From Echinococcus granulosus (lineage: Eukaryota > Platyhelminthes > Cestoda > Cyclophyllidea > Taeniidae): a stretch of DNA of 64,000 bases. This document shows positions 13,401-27,700 of the stretch, piece after piece. A program made the translations under genes and the position numbers. Numbering within the stretch: the stretch's first letter is position 1; each line of letters begins with the position of its first letter. The notes under the pieces are model-generated. The model had not been told where the DNA came from and ran no database searches. It was given only the letters and a program-made list of their open reading frames with translations. The stretch is taken from positions 768,105 to 832,104 of the forward strand of contig NW_020170386.1 in assembly GCF_000524195.1 (NCBI RefSeq), written 5' to 3'.

Positions 13401-16400
13401 GCCAAGTCATCGGTTCGTCCCTGCGCAGACGCTCCCGTGGCACCGAATGCAAATCACCCCTCTGTGCGCTGAGTGCCTTTCACCACTTGACTGTGTGTGC
13501 GTGTGTGTTTGCCTTTGTGGCTGTGTTTCGAATTCTTATAAGAGTTACGTGTTGTTATATTTTTCCACTTAACTTATGTGAATCAGTAAATGGCTCTCAA
13601 TTTCGGTGACTTCCTCACCAAATATGTTGCCAATTTTGCAATCAGGGCAATTATTTCTCGTTCTAGTGGTAAAGAAGATTTCCCTCTAGAATCCCTTGGT
13701 TTGCAGTTGACGTCCTCGTTAAAAGCTCCTGTCAAGTTAGTGTAATGTTAAATATTACGCATAAATACGAGCTACTAAGGCCAAATGTTTTTAAAAAGTG
13801 ACACCAAACAATGAATTAAACTACTCAGAGCCCAAGTTAGAGCCATGGGGACATACTGCAAAGTTGTTTGTAGCGTTTTTATTTCACTGTTTTGCGTCTT
13901 TTCAATATCGCACTTTTAAGAGATAATCTTTAAAATGTATTTAACTGCAGCAAATATATCCCTAACTGGGTAAGATATGGTTTCTTACCAACGTGGTACA
14001 TGAGTATGATGCCACCTAAACCGTGAAATAGCAGGGCGGTTTTTTATGGCTTCTCAACATCCTGTGGGGTTCATCTTCAGCAAGCACAAATTATTGTGCC
14101 TACCTGAGGAGCTTAGTCACTCTAAAATGATACACTCACGCAATCATTGGGGCAGTGATCCTATCTCTTAGTGCGCCCGGCCAGTAACTACCCTGGCGAA
14201 TTAGGAAACAGTTGAACTTGTGACGCAACAGGGGATTAAGTGATTAGAAGTTGGCGATTCCTAAGGGTGGAAACTACGGGAAAATGTGAAGTGCTAGCTT
14301 TTTTGGACTCAGAATTGCCTGTCCATCAGAAGAACCTAAGCAAGCAGGTATTTGTCATCCCTTGCGCGCACACACACTTACTCCAAAACTCTGCAGGCAC
14401 CAACATGAACTACAGCACAGGTGCGATTACTAATCCCTTGGGTATTGTTTATAATGTGCGTGAATGTGCGCGAGAGTGTTTGCATTCCAGATATACGCAT
14501 GCCTGTGCACGGTGTGTCCAATTGCCCCGTCAATGACACCGGAAACTCGACGACAGCTACAGCGACAATTAGTCCATCAGGGTGGGTTTTGAAGTTGCAC
14601 TTGTGCCACCCACTCTAAAATCCCCCCGCACTCATCACATGCACGCACTCGCGCACCACGCAAACGGTCTGCATAAACAACAGGCTACCAGATAATCGGG
14701 CAGCCACTGCTACCTGCCACTGCTGTTGCTACTACTACTGCCACCACCACCGCCGCCACAACGGGGCTCTGTGATGTGTGGTGCCGGAATGTTTAAACTG
14801 ACCCAGTCAGTGTGTAAACCCATACGCACACACACACACGCACAAACACGTCCGCACTCATGTGAGTGTTTATTCAATAGGTGGGGGAGCCCTGTGCACA
14901 CCGCTGTTGCCACTGCTGCCTCCCATGTTCCAACCTGTTCTGCGACTGCCGCATGCACACATATACCCAAGTGGTAAGAGAGACAACCTGGCAGATTCGT
15001 TAGTCCCTCAGCTGCCGCCCACTTCGTTTTCAAACTCCGTTTTACGACATTCTTAGAAAACCAGTGTATTTCCAAATCTAATAACCCTTCAAATTGTCCT
15101 ACATTGTAGTCAATGTTGCAATTTATCTTATCAAGCTACTCAATGGATTTAGACTTTAAAGTATCAATTGGGGGTTTTGAACCAGCTCTATTCGAGTGCA
15201 CGCCTTACAACACCTTTTGGTCATCTGCCAGAAAAGTGGTATTTCTTCTGAATGGATTTAGTCCTGCTCTAAAGTATTAGGCATATAACTTTGAGGATAA
15301 AGCTGTGGAGGAAGAGGCATACTTATTGAGTGCACATCAGACATTGGGGTGGGAGGGACAATCCCATTGTACAATTTTAACAGAACGAATCACTAATTTA
15401 ATGAAAGTATAAGCGCTACAAGCATACAAAAATGAACAAATTTATTGGTTGCACACATACCGGGTTAAAGAGCTGTCCAAAGAAGTAACGAACAAATTGT
15501 CTTGCTAACAAGATGGAGATCCAAATTCACGGAGATCAGAGAACCCGTGTAGTTTAATAACAAGTAAAACAAATACTGTTCTGCTACAAAATAAGTGCAA
15601 AAAAGCATTTTACCTAAAGGAGGAAGAGAGTGGCGGAGACCTTTTAGCTGCTCTCCATAAAGGAAAGTGTGTGCAAGATGGTGTACTTCGGTAAGAAAAT
15701 TTGCATGAGCCGCAAGAGGAATGAAGGGAGGATGAGTGCTCGAGCGTGTGCTGGTGACCTGGCGGCACGGCTCTCGTGGTCTAGCTCGCTCTCTCAGCCC
15801 GTAGGGGTGATAAGTGGGACAGAGGCGGTGGAAATTGCAGGCTAAGCAAAGCCACATGCATGCGCATGCACGAAGTGTGGCAATGAAGATTCCCTCGGGC
15901 AGACCGGATGATGCAGCCGCTCTCAATCTGAGACTTCTCGTCCTCGTCCTCAACTTACTTCACTACCCAATCATCCAACTGACCAACAACAGGCTCGGAC
16001 ACATGCATATGATACTCAGTTGGTTAGCTTTCATCCAGTTTATGAAAGGGCACTTTTACGAATGGCACAAAAGTTCCTCTTTATCGTTAAGATGCCATTA
16101 AAATTTAGCATCTTTCGACTGAACAAAGCAGTGAATCAGATATGCTATTTGCGCCACTGAACACGAAGAAAAAAGAATTACCATCAGATTCTAGAAGTGT
16201 AAGCCAGATTGTATGCACCTGACAGAGTCCCGTAATAATAATATCTTTGTTAATTCTACTTAAAAACGCTATACAATCTCCGTTCTCAACTAATAAAAAA
16301 GCAAATAATTTTATCTTCTTTTCTAGACCTAAGGCTGTGCGTTAAGGTCCAGATTTGAGCTAACCATTTAGTGTAGGGAAGCTGTTTTGGTAGTAATTCC

Positions 16401-19400
16401 GACTGTGATTTCGGAAAGATTCGAAAATGTTGACGGTTATACGTTGGAATGGTGGGAAAGCATATGTGAGAAATTCAAACATTTTTGATCACCACTTACG
16501 ATAATGCAGTGGTGGCGTTCTTCGAGGAGGCAATAAGAGATGTAGAATCTGGCAGTACCCCTTTACACACACCCAGTAAGATTGCAAAAACAAGCAGCGA
16601 TTCGTCCCACCAATGTGGAGACCTTAGCGCAGATCCAAATGGCGGTCTTGTCACATTTATAAATACAAAACTTAATTCCACTGATCAGAAAGTTTACATT
16701 ATGCTTTGAGAGAACCGTTATTATTAATTTGATCGTCTACCTAAAATGCTTAGGAAGAGGATTGATGCAATTTAAGGAACATCCGTTTTATTAATGGGCA
16801 GCAGTGAGTGATGTCCAAAAGATGAGGGTTGTTCAATGGGAGAATGATCCAGATTCAAGTGTAAACTCATTCATATGGACAACTTCCGGACAGTAAGAAA
16901 CGTGTGATTTCGGTGCCATGCTGGCGACTGATAGGGCTTAACTGATTGATGGCTGATAGAGACGGTACTACTTTCAAAGGACTCGAGAACGCATTTATTT
17001 CAATCTGGTGGGACCAGCTTTAACGTTCTTTTTTGTTTTACAATTCCCACTTTAATCAATGCTAAATGTCTATCACAGACCCAGTTCAGGTTTACGAAAG
17101 TGACACCTAGGATAAAAATAAAAAGGTAGGAATTCTTAGCCAAAACAAGCGGAATTTAATCTCTTAGCGCCTGGAAGAGAAAATAACAAAAGCAAAATTT
17201 ACCTGCAAATTAGTAGATAGGTGAAACTAAGAGCAGATGCTGGCAGATTTCATGTTTGCCACGTGGCATGCAGAATAACACGCAACGCCCCACAATGCTT
17301 CGAACACACGCAAACACGTGATCGAGCACATGCAACTCACACCAGTCGCTCCCCCCATGTCCATCCACAGGCCACTGGAACCACAGGGGTCAGAGGAGGT
17401 CGCGGGCTTTGCGCCTCTGGCACGGCTGGGCTGGGCTCGTGCTAGAATCAGCAATGGGGGCAGCGCTGTGGTAGTATTATGGCTAATAATTGGGTGCATG
17501 ATCTACCCATAACCTGAGCGTTTGTTTACATTCAGACTCGTGGCCCTATTTAGCTCCTTGCAATGTGAAAACACAACGACAATGGCGACATAACTTTCAC
17601 GGTAATTGCCATATGCCAATTTAAACATGCATTTTGTTAAATAATGTCTATTAATCATACTGGGCAGAAATAAGATATGCATCCTTTGGATAGACTTTCA
17701 GTAGATATTTTGATTATTTAGGTGACTGCCCTCAGTAAAATGGAGACCGCACAACCCACTCCCGATCTTGAAAACTTGCTTCAGCGAAATTACTTCTCTT
17801 TATTTTGTCCGTTATAGTGGCGACAAATTACTTGAAAATTACGTATACCTACGAAGTATCGCAAACGTCATTCTTCACTGCCTGATAATCTTCTAAACCC
17901 CCAGTGGCAGTCATGGTTTGCGAATAAACGCGTCTCATTTTTACAAACTGAGTTTTCCTTGATTACCAAAGAACTTTAATGACTAAAGGAAGCGTCAAAG
18001 GCTCCACCTTTGGCGTTTAGTGTCCTTCGTGAGGAATGTTTGTAGAAAAGGTGATGATTTGAGATGCGTCACCAATGATTCCACACCCTTCCACAAATGG
18101 CCTCGTGTTTTAGTTTGTTTTTTTTTTGCCAAAGATGTTAAAAAACGGCTCAGTGCAACATTTTCGCTTTAATCGATTGAATTTTTTGTGTTGACTGATT
18201 TCCAGATATTCTGACTGCCTTCAATGATTTTTAACAACTGAAACCAATTTAATTAAAATATCCCTCCGAAGAAATCATTGTCCACACGCTGCTACTGATA
18301 ATTCAGTAGTAGCACTTAATGTTGACAAGCGGGTGAATTTGATGGCCAGCTTAGGTCAGGTGGCGCGAGCATTTGACTGATTAGTTTCCAAATTTGAAAA
18401 ACCCAAGTCGATGTCGGTGTGTTTAAATAATCTTGAATATGATATTTATTATAAAAATTAGACATAAATTGAAAGTTGTATTCTTCTTTATTTTCTAGTT
18501 TGTGTTACCGCATACATGGAATTTGATAAACTAGTAATTTATGCGCGTGATTTTTACATTGTAAGGCTCACCCTCTTAACGAAGTGATGTACGGTCAAAG
18601 GACCTACTCAAGACTTAGAAACCACAAAAGTCTTGATTATTTATTCGAAAATTGTATGAGCATAATATTTACTAAGAGCGTTAAGTCACTCGAAAAACCC
18701 AACTAACAAAGTGGGGGCGCAAATACTTTTACATTTGATAATTTCGAAGAAGTTGATTATTGTGCTACTTAGCTGTCCTCTCAACACTGCTCTCAGGCAA
18801 GCACTATTTCAGCAATTTTAACAAACACCCTTCTCATATTCTGGACACAGGCACAAATTGCCTAAAACAGCCACACCTGCACCTCAGGGATACAATAGCT
18901 TTGCATTAAGTTCATCAAAATAGTTCTGCGGTAAAACTACTACAATGGGGAAAGCCATGTGAAAAAAAACTAGTGCGTGAAAGCTCAAAATTAGCGCCCA
19001 ACCCTCGCCCTTAAACGATCTTTAGCATAAACTAACTGATAGCACCTTTCGGCAAAGATTATACGAATTGATCTGAAAAAGTTTACTTTGCATTTCTTAC
19101 GGAACATAAAATTAGGTGTTTAGAATGAGAGAGATGTTATCCTTGGACCATTTTATCCTTGTTACCCTTAAATCATTAACCCCGAATCCACAAAATACGA
19201 TCGCTGAGACGTTGCTATGTGAGTGCATGTTGCAAGAGGGCGTTCCACTTTATAGATTGTGTGAATGTTATAATGTGCATATACTGGCAGTGGCACTCGG
19301 AAAAATTGTAATCAAGAAAACAGCAGCACGATTTGCTTTAATTTGTGGTCACCTCAAAGACTAACAGGAAGTGTGAGTGCAAATTTCATTTGATTCTGCA

Positions 19401-21763
19401 CAAGGTGGAAGTCGAGCTAGTGTAGAACGGTAATCCGTCTTCTATTTTTAGGAGTGGGTTTCCAGAATATGGGTGTCATTTCATTCATTAAAACTTTAGC
19501 CTAATTCATCAAAGCATAAGACCACGCTCAACTTCACGAACAGTTGATTTGTCAAGGAGGATAAAATGTCGTCAATTACGAATCAACTGAGCACTCCACT
19601 TTATCGTGATTCCTTAAAATTAACTATCGTAGAGTTTGCAATCAGCCCAAGTTTTCTGTCACTTTCTAGCAAAAGAGCATTATCAGAACAAACAATTACT
19701 GCAAATGTGCGTATGTGGAATTGCTAAAAATGCCGAAAGCCACCCCGGTGACGGTCGAGAGGCTAACAAATTTGGCCAATACAGTCAAAATGAGTTTAGG
19801 TACCCATGATAGATGGCAAGTGTCACACCGGTGATATTACCATAGGCGGATTCGCAGCTATCAAAACCTCTCCTATCCATTAATCAGATAACATTCCCAT
19901 TTTCCTTATGACTGTAAACACCACAAACTGGTGTAGAGACAACATGAGGAAATAAAGTTGAAATATCAAACATACACTAGTGGAGAGTAAATTGGTCACA
20001 AAGGTATACGCGTGCCTATCATTCTTTTTCATGAGTGCATCAGGCCTCCGTTAAAAGTTAGCCCATTATTTCGGTATGATCATCTCACACCGTGACACCA
20101 ATCATTGGGTAACTAATGTGGTGCTTCAACTCAAAAACTCACTCTCGCTGTTTAGTGCACTGACAGGCTCATTGGTGAGTGAAGGAGCGCCTTATAAACC
20201 ACAATAATTAAGAGTCTGACTGTATTTACTTAACGCGGCTGATTTAAGAAGGCAAAATCTGGCTTCTCCATTGAGAAAGTAGAATGTTTTCGATTATAAA
20301 GCGGCGACGATCTGCCACAGCGTATCAATTGGCCCCTTTTAGTATTGTTTTAAGTAGGGTCACACTAATAAGGATTAAAATAAAATATACTGCAAACAAA
20401 AGAAGAATGCATGAGAGCCTTCAGCCATTCTTGCAAAAAAACAAAACTGAAACTACATCTTCCTATACGCAAAAGTTTGCGGAGGCAGTAATGGCGCCTA
20501 GACAAGTATGCACCATTAATCTTGATATCGTGCCCGAATTGTGCAAGTCCAGTCCACCGAAAATCTTCCATTCAAATGGGTGCTCCAGCCCAAGTGTACT
20601 ATGCTGTCTATATTTTTGCCTAAGGAACACAATTTGCTTCTAGTCATTTGTGCAAGACAGGTAGAGATGCTTCCGGTGCCAACCATACTTCCAAAGTACT
20701 ATCAACTTAAAAAGTTAAAGCCTCGACAAAAAGCCTCCATCTGTAGGAAGTGCAACCAAAAAAGTCAAAATTATGACAATTCTCAGTCATGCTTCAGTCA
20801 ACTTGAACGAAGTGCTTTAAAGTCAATTGCAAAATTCCTGTAAAGTAGTCATTCTAAAGAGAATCGGTTCATTTGAACGCCAGCTTGCAAGAAACCGCAC
20901 ATGGATAACATTAATCTCGGGTGAAGTCTGCATGAGTTGAGGAAGTTAGCGAGGACACCGCTCGCCGAACACCGCACTTTCTTCCCCAACAATTTTTAAT
21001 CTGGAAGTAAACCCATTTTCGCACAGAGGGCGCTATTACGTACTTTAAACAACACCCAGACTGATCTTAAGGTTCTTTACCATCAATATGCAGCAAATAT
21101 TAGCCACGACCATTGCAACACCAATGTAAAATCGCCCACCTTAATACGACCAGCTTACGCAGTCGTGACCACATCATTCATCAGGTAGTATTCAGTCTGT
21201 TACCCAAGTGACGGTTTTGACTTGTTTTTGTTGTATCTGGAAATGGTAAGCACGTCAGAAGACAAAGGTCGTCTAGGAGCGCCGCAAATGAAGTGCTCGC
21301 AAGCCCTTCCCTGCTGTTGCAATGGCCAAATGTTAGGTATGGCTCGATTTCCTTTAAGGAACGGTAATTTAATCACACAATTAGTGTTATATTACAGTCA
21401 AAGGGTTACCTTGAAATGTACGACTAGCACAAATGATTCATCTAAAAAATTTGGAACTCGAAAAGGCGTATTGGCTCCCGCACAACGTTTCCGCTGACGA
21501 TGAGTGTAAGGGTAACAAACATGCAAGTCCGCAACTCTGGCCCGCAACAGGGACTAGTGGAACCCCGAGCTTCCGGCTCCGTAATGTAAAGGCCTCCCAA
21601 AGACAAAAAACGTAAGAGAACATAAAGAACTGTTTGACCAAGTCAGAGAATGACGTGCTACTGTTCAAGTTTCCAGAACGCACGAAGAGAAACCAAGGAG
21701 CGACGACGGTGAAGGCAGCTATGTACACCCAAAGTGAGGTGGAAGGGGCCTAGGCAAGGCACC
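7461..21763. other. 14.3-kb gene-poor intergenic region
   Basis: No ORF here shows a recognisable domain, and I could not chain exons in phase. The region separates the 3' end of the RASSF gene from the 5' end of the zinc-finger gene, both on the minus strand. It could therefore hold distal control elements of the transcription factor. Visible content is CA/GT-rich patches, a trinucleotide run at 14.72-14.76 kb, and weak exon-like pieces at 8.1-8.3, 11.4 and 16.5 kb. Confidence 0.5.
14718..14759. repeat. Imperfect trinucleotide run (CTG/CTA/CCA/CCG)
   Basis: The sequence passes through CTGCTGTTGCTACTACTACT, then CCACCACCACCG triplets. Read on the minus strand it would give a Ser/Asn/Gly tract inside an ORF that has no other protein-like feature, so I treat it as a simple repeat. 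Confidence 0.5.
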
Positions 21764-24700
21764 TCATAGGCTCGCATGGTGGGACTGCGACATAATGGGG
21801 ACGGTGGGAGTGGGGGGCTGCTGATCAGGGGGCGGGAGACAAAGGAGATGCTCGGGTGGAGGGCAGGTGGCCACCGAGTGTCGTGCGGCCAGAAGGCGGT
21901 CCTGCGCACTAAGCTGCGCCATCCGCTGTTCGATCTGCTGCCGCACCAATCCGTACTGGAAGTAGATAGCGTTCCGGTACTCCGCCTCCTCCTTCTCCAA
22001 AATGCGTAGGAAGTTCATCAGCTCCGCCGGGGTAAAGTCAGACCACTGTCGAGGGGGCGACATAAAAACACTACTAAATTATTTACAGGCGGGTCTAGCA
22101 ACAAATGAAGTTCAATTTCACGCCGCAAAATCACAACTGATTAAACGTCTGTGACATTCAGTTCTCGAAAGTTTGACAAGGTCAGCAAAAGCAACCACAT
22201 TATATTATTTATAAGGTGATATCGCTGTCAATAGCAATTACAGGGAAGCTAACGTGGATTTTCGCAGAAAAAAAATTAATACTCCTGGCACTTTAACTGC
22301 TTAAATTCAGTGGGGGCAAGATCCAATATTTTATGCTTTCTGTGCGTCGGACATAACCAATAACCGGTGCATCATGTGTCTAGAGGCTACATTCTTAACA
22401 GCCAATTCAGTAAGCTTCACCATCAAGTGACTTTAAGACTGACTCTTTTGTTTCAGCCGTTTGTACACTAACTATCCCATTTAATCATTAAAAAAGATGG
22501 TAAAATGTGATTCAATCGACTTCCAGCAGCATGCACCGTAATAACGAGTCACGATCCAGGTAATCGGGATGTCAAATAGTCAATTCCAACCATGACAATA
22601 AAAGCCATAAAAACTGAAGCGATTATTCATAATTTCACATTTAATTTCGATTCCAGTTGTTGTTCCATCACGTAGGACAGACAAAAGTCACGAGGGAAAA
22701 AAAATCACCCAGTATTAACACAACAATCACTTAGCGAAGTGGGTGAACAATTAAGAGGGCGAAGAGACCATTGCACCGTTTCGAGAGAAGTGATGCGCAT
22801 AAACAAGGGCTAAAACAGAATCGGTCTGGCCCACCGACTGCGCACACATGTCAGCGTGCGGATACAGGCACACACGTGGCTGTGCGTGTGCAAACACGGC
22901 CAAGGTTAAATGATAGTCTACCGACAAAAAGGCGGTGGTCGGTTTCCCTCTCACCCTTGCTCTCTAGAAGATTCAGGTTGAACTGTTTGAGGTTAGGAAC
23001 CGGCCATTATTAGCGAGACTTACCTTGCATTTGCCTTCAGGTTTAGTAGAACCATATGAATTCCTCGAAAAATTCTATTTTGTCGGGCAAGGAAAAGAAG
23101 CGTTATTGATAGATTTTAACGCCATCGCGGTTCGCGATGGACCCAATACGGATAAAGGAAAAATGTAAATGAAACACTGAGTGGAGCAGAGTAATGGCAG
23201 CACAGCTTTTAAGACGAAAGAGAGGTCCGGTGCTGATAACATCAATCTGTTAATGAAAAACTGAGAAACAGCACACCGAATAGCCCACGCTAAAGTGACA
23301 TGGACAAAGTCACCCTAGTAGCCGAAGGAAGAAGGAAAGGAAGGGAGAGGAGTAAGAAAACCAGCGGACGTACATTAACCTCCCAGTTTTCGTTCTCTTG
23401 CAGGACAATGCGCTTGCGCCGGACGACTACAGCGAAGTCTTCACCTGCTGAGAGGGTGGATCGAACCCAATGCATCAACATGGAGAGAGGACGCTCAGAA
23501 GGCGGTAGCTTTCGCGATAAAACTGCAAGTTAGCATAAAGCGATCAGCTAGACGAGCTAGGTCCCTCCAGAGGAGTGCAACTTACAAACATTGTTTTTTT
23601 AATCAATCACTCATGGTGACTTGTAAGGGCGCAAGCCCCTGCCAATCGTATCAAGGGGTTTTTCGTATTTTACAATGAAGAGAGATGGGGTGCCTTTCGG
23701 AACATTTATGAAATGGCTAAACAGAATACCGATTTCACGTGAGCATTGGCTTTGAACTCAAGCAGGACTGATTTGAAGCCGCTTACTCACTACCTCGTGC
23801 CGTTCACACACAATCTGGCAAGCATGGTCCATTGGGTGAATATGTGACGCCAACAAAAGGGCAAATAGAGGCAACCATGGCCTTAGTCAGTCAGCCCACG
23901 TGTATTGATCCTCGTGGTTGCACGTACGCGTAACGGACGTGGCGAGGATGACAATGCGTTACCAATTTTGGGCCGGTGGGAAAGGGAGGGGACTAGAGGG
24001 TTCATGCAATGGTAAAATTACTACTTACTTGTTTGGGTCTCCAAGGTGTGTTCGTAGAGAGCGAATTTGCTAGACGATTCTTGAATATGAAACCGGTCAA
24101 GGAGACATTGAATTACCTCCTGTGCAGAAGTCGAGCTAAAATAAAAGCAACTAATATCTATAACGCAGAATGGATTGAACACGGCTCGAGATTTCCTCAT
24201 TACCATATACTTTTGTTTTATAGGAAAGTAGCGCATCTCTATAGATGTCTGAACTTTATTGACAGCAGCGTGCAAGGTTTTAGCCAAGAAAAGCCATTTC
24301 TCTTGCGATTCATGTGGGGCATTCTCCATCCTAAGTTATTCCAATGAAGCAATTTGCAGTTATAACTGAGAATTCGTTCCAACATCCACTAAAGAAATCC
24401 TTATCTTTGCATTGCTTTCAAGCGTATACCTAAATTTACGTAAAAATAATTTCCATATTTCAGAAGTGTGGGAACATTTCCTCAGTTCATTGAAGCTCAC
24501 TAAGACGTAAAAGCAATCACATCAAATGAGTAGGTGTCTTTTGGAAGAGGATTTCCAAACAATTCAATCAAACACACAAGTAACCGCAGTGTCACCACGT
24601 TGAATCAAAAAGAGCCGATCACTTTACAGTCGAGCATGCCATTGAATAGGAAGAACCTCAAAGTATGTCGTGATTGTGGGGAAAAAATATAATCAGGATT

Positions 24701-27700
24701 TCGCCCATGGATTAAGGAAAGTTCCGGATCATTGTTTTATGCAAGGCAATGGCGTCTCAACCACCTGTTTGCGATCACATCGATGGGGGCTAAATTGAGT
24801 GCTCAAAATAACTGGATAGTATTCAAAGTAACTTCGTTTCTGAATCTAACAAAAGAGCAGAACACCTACTGGCATTCCAAGGAAATTAAGCAATTTTTTG
24901 TCAGTCAGTCTATTTTTAGTGAGAACGCACAATTAAATAGGGCATGGTGCATCAAAGACGTTGTGGCTGCGTGGAAATCGCCAGACCTTAAAAAAGGAGC
25001 TTATACATAGGGATGCATTCACTGTACAAACGGCAACTGGAAATTTGATCACAGCCTACCCCTTTACCTTCCAGGTAAAATGGTGGTAAGAGAATACACA
25101 ATAAACGTGAGTTTACTCATTTGAAATGGTTTAATGGAGGCATAAGGAACTTAGGGAAGTTCACTTTACTACAAATAAAAGTGCCTTAGTGATCGCAATG
25201 ACAAACTCATAATTTAGGCTAGCTATGAACCACCACGTTTTGCCTATTTTCTAACAAATGTAAGAAAGCGATCTGTATTTTAGGGGGAAACAGTAACTCA
25301 GGCTAATTATTACCTAGAATGCTAAAATGCCAGAAGTAGACGGCTGAAAAGGCTGATCAAACGGGCCACCGTCGCCGCTCCAAACCTGTGATTAAGTTGC
25401 GTCATCTGGTATCAGTTTTAGCACACAGTGATTATGTAGTTGCCACACCCCCACCCACCACTTTGACGTAGTGAAGATGCCTGCACTGAATGCATCTTGT
25501 GGGCACAACAAATCGTCTCACCGCACACCCACATTGAACGGAGGATTCAGGAAGTCTTTGGAGCATGTAACTTTAAGCAGCAAAGTTTCCTTGCCGTATA
25601 GTGATTCGAGAGAAAAACTCAGAATCCGATCTTTCCGCAAATCGCTCAACCGGACCGATTTGCTTGAGGTACTAATCTAGGGTGCCATTGTTTACACTAG
25701 TGAAGAGAAATTACCGAGAGCTGTGGGGAGGACAGTCAGATAATGTAGTGATTACGATGTGAGACAATCGGCCTAGATCATAGAAAGGGATACAAGCGGT
25801 CAGGGTTACTTGATGCCTATTGTTAAGGCACATGTAAAAAACTAAAGGGAGCGCAGGACCACTACGATTCCATAAAACCCACTAAACAGTTCTATTTAAT
25901 GTTTGTGTGTGTGATTTAATTTTGAATATTTTTCGGAGCTAAGATAGGTTTGGATTCGAGACCATAAAACGGATCGAACTTCGCATGAACATCAATAAAA
26001 ATCATCCAGTGTCACCAATAAGAACGCCAAGTGGGTGTTTGGTGTAAATCATTATCCGTACGATAAAATAGGATCGGTGCGGACAACGAAGTTGGCGCAG
26101 TAAATAAAACGCTAATGGACTCGCAGTTTAGTCGGAAAGGCAAGCACACTGGCCCTTTTTTGTAGCGCTGGCACCTAGTGTGCGTGGCTGTGACGGGGAT
26201 GCGGAGAGTGGGTGGGGCATGACTCAACTGCACGGCGCTCCAAGCAACAGGTCAGAACCTGCCTAACGCTAGATTAAGGCGGCATGAAGAGGCTTGCGCA
26301 TAGAATCATTATTGAGCATGGACATGAAAAACTATTGCGAGGCCAAGAAGCGACGATTAGAAGGAACTTGCACGTCACCTCTGATGCGAAATTGACGAAG
26401 CTCAGATCACCAGAAGCCAGCCAACGGCGAAAGTCCTTTAACCAGAAGACAAAGCTGGCACTAGTAGTCCAAATTGCTAAAACCTTGTAAAATTCAAAAA
26501 CTCTAAGTCAAAACAGTCAGTTCTAAGCAGCAAAAGTGATCTACCTGCTTTTTAGTTGAATAATCACACACTAGCCTCTTAATGTCCAAACGCTCCGCTC
26601 AGTGAGAGATTGCACGCACTTAGAAAAGCCGTTTTACTAATGTAGACAGTTGGAGGGCAGAATTTTCTTTACCCAAAAAAATTTTAGCATAGTTCCATGG
26701 AACTAAGGGCTGGATAAGTCACTGTTACTTAGAGTTTGGGCCCTATGGCGAAGTGTTTACCACCAAATTTAACAGTCTCGTCACCTCCCGGCCAAAAGAG
26801 GACAAAAACAGTTTTTTAAACGTATGACAAAAAGCGTGATGAAAGTGACCTCTTACATTTACACGACTGATTTCATAATGAAATAACGACACGGGATTAA
26901 CTTTAATGAAAAAAACTTCAAGGGCTCAGTCGAACTGAGTCACCTGTGGCGGAAGTTACGTCTGTGAAGGAAATCGTGTAGGTAACTGGTACTAACTTGT
27001 GTCCAGGCCTTAGTGCATATCAAATGTCACCTGGAGATGTCAAGCCAACCACTGACTTGCTGACACATTGCTCTTCGGTTGAGGATGATTGATCTGCCTT
27101 GGAAGAATTTGTGTGCGAAGAGGCACTGGGACAAACCTAACCCAGGCCTTGAATATAGGCAAAGACAGTTCGGAAGGTTAATCAAAGGAGGAAGTGACTC
27201 AGATGAAACAGGCTGGAAAATATGTTTTATAAAGGGACCGGCCTGTTGAGTTACAAGTTTGTGAGGAATTTAACGCAATTCGAAGAGAAACTCCGTTGTT
27301 TACAAACTTGCATGACTGATGTGTGTACCCTGGAAAATCATAAACCGACAGACGATATAGTTGGAAAGAATAAACTATTCAAAACATGGATATTTTAATG
27401 GAGCAATGAAATGGATAGTTGATGAGGTGAAAGCATCCAAAATGGTGATCCCCGTTTTGGTGCTGACTTTGGTATCCAGATTGCGCTTCAACGCCTAGTA
27501 GAATGCGTAAAACCAAAACGGAGGGTAAGTGAAGGGGGAATTACTAACTGACCTGGAGAGCTGGAGGAGACGCGAGCCACCGCGAGGAAGGAAGAAAGAG
27601 ATGAGACGATCGGGAACCGCGACGTCAGCAGCCTGTCGCGGCATGTGACGGATTGTTTGGCGCAAAGACATCTTCACTGGCTTAATGAGGTTTATGTACA

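Noticed and set aside
15465..15953. 162-codon minus-strand ORF
   Set aside because: Arg/Cys/Leu-rich with no domain, no splice context and a poorly protein-like hydrophobic tail. Length alone is not enough in 64 kb.
23468..23482. tRNA B-box-like GGTTCGATCC on the minus strand
   Set aside because: It falls within a RASSF coding exon, and no A box, acceptor stem or anticodon arm lies at the right distance. I found no convincing tRNA anywhere in the window.
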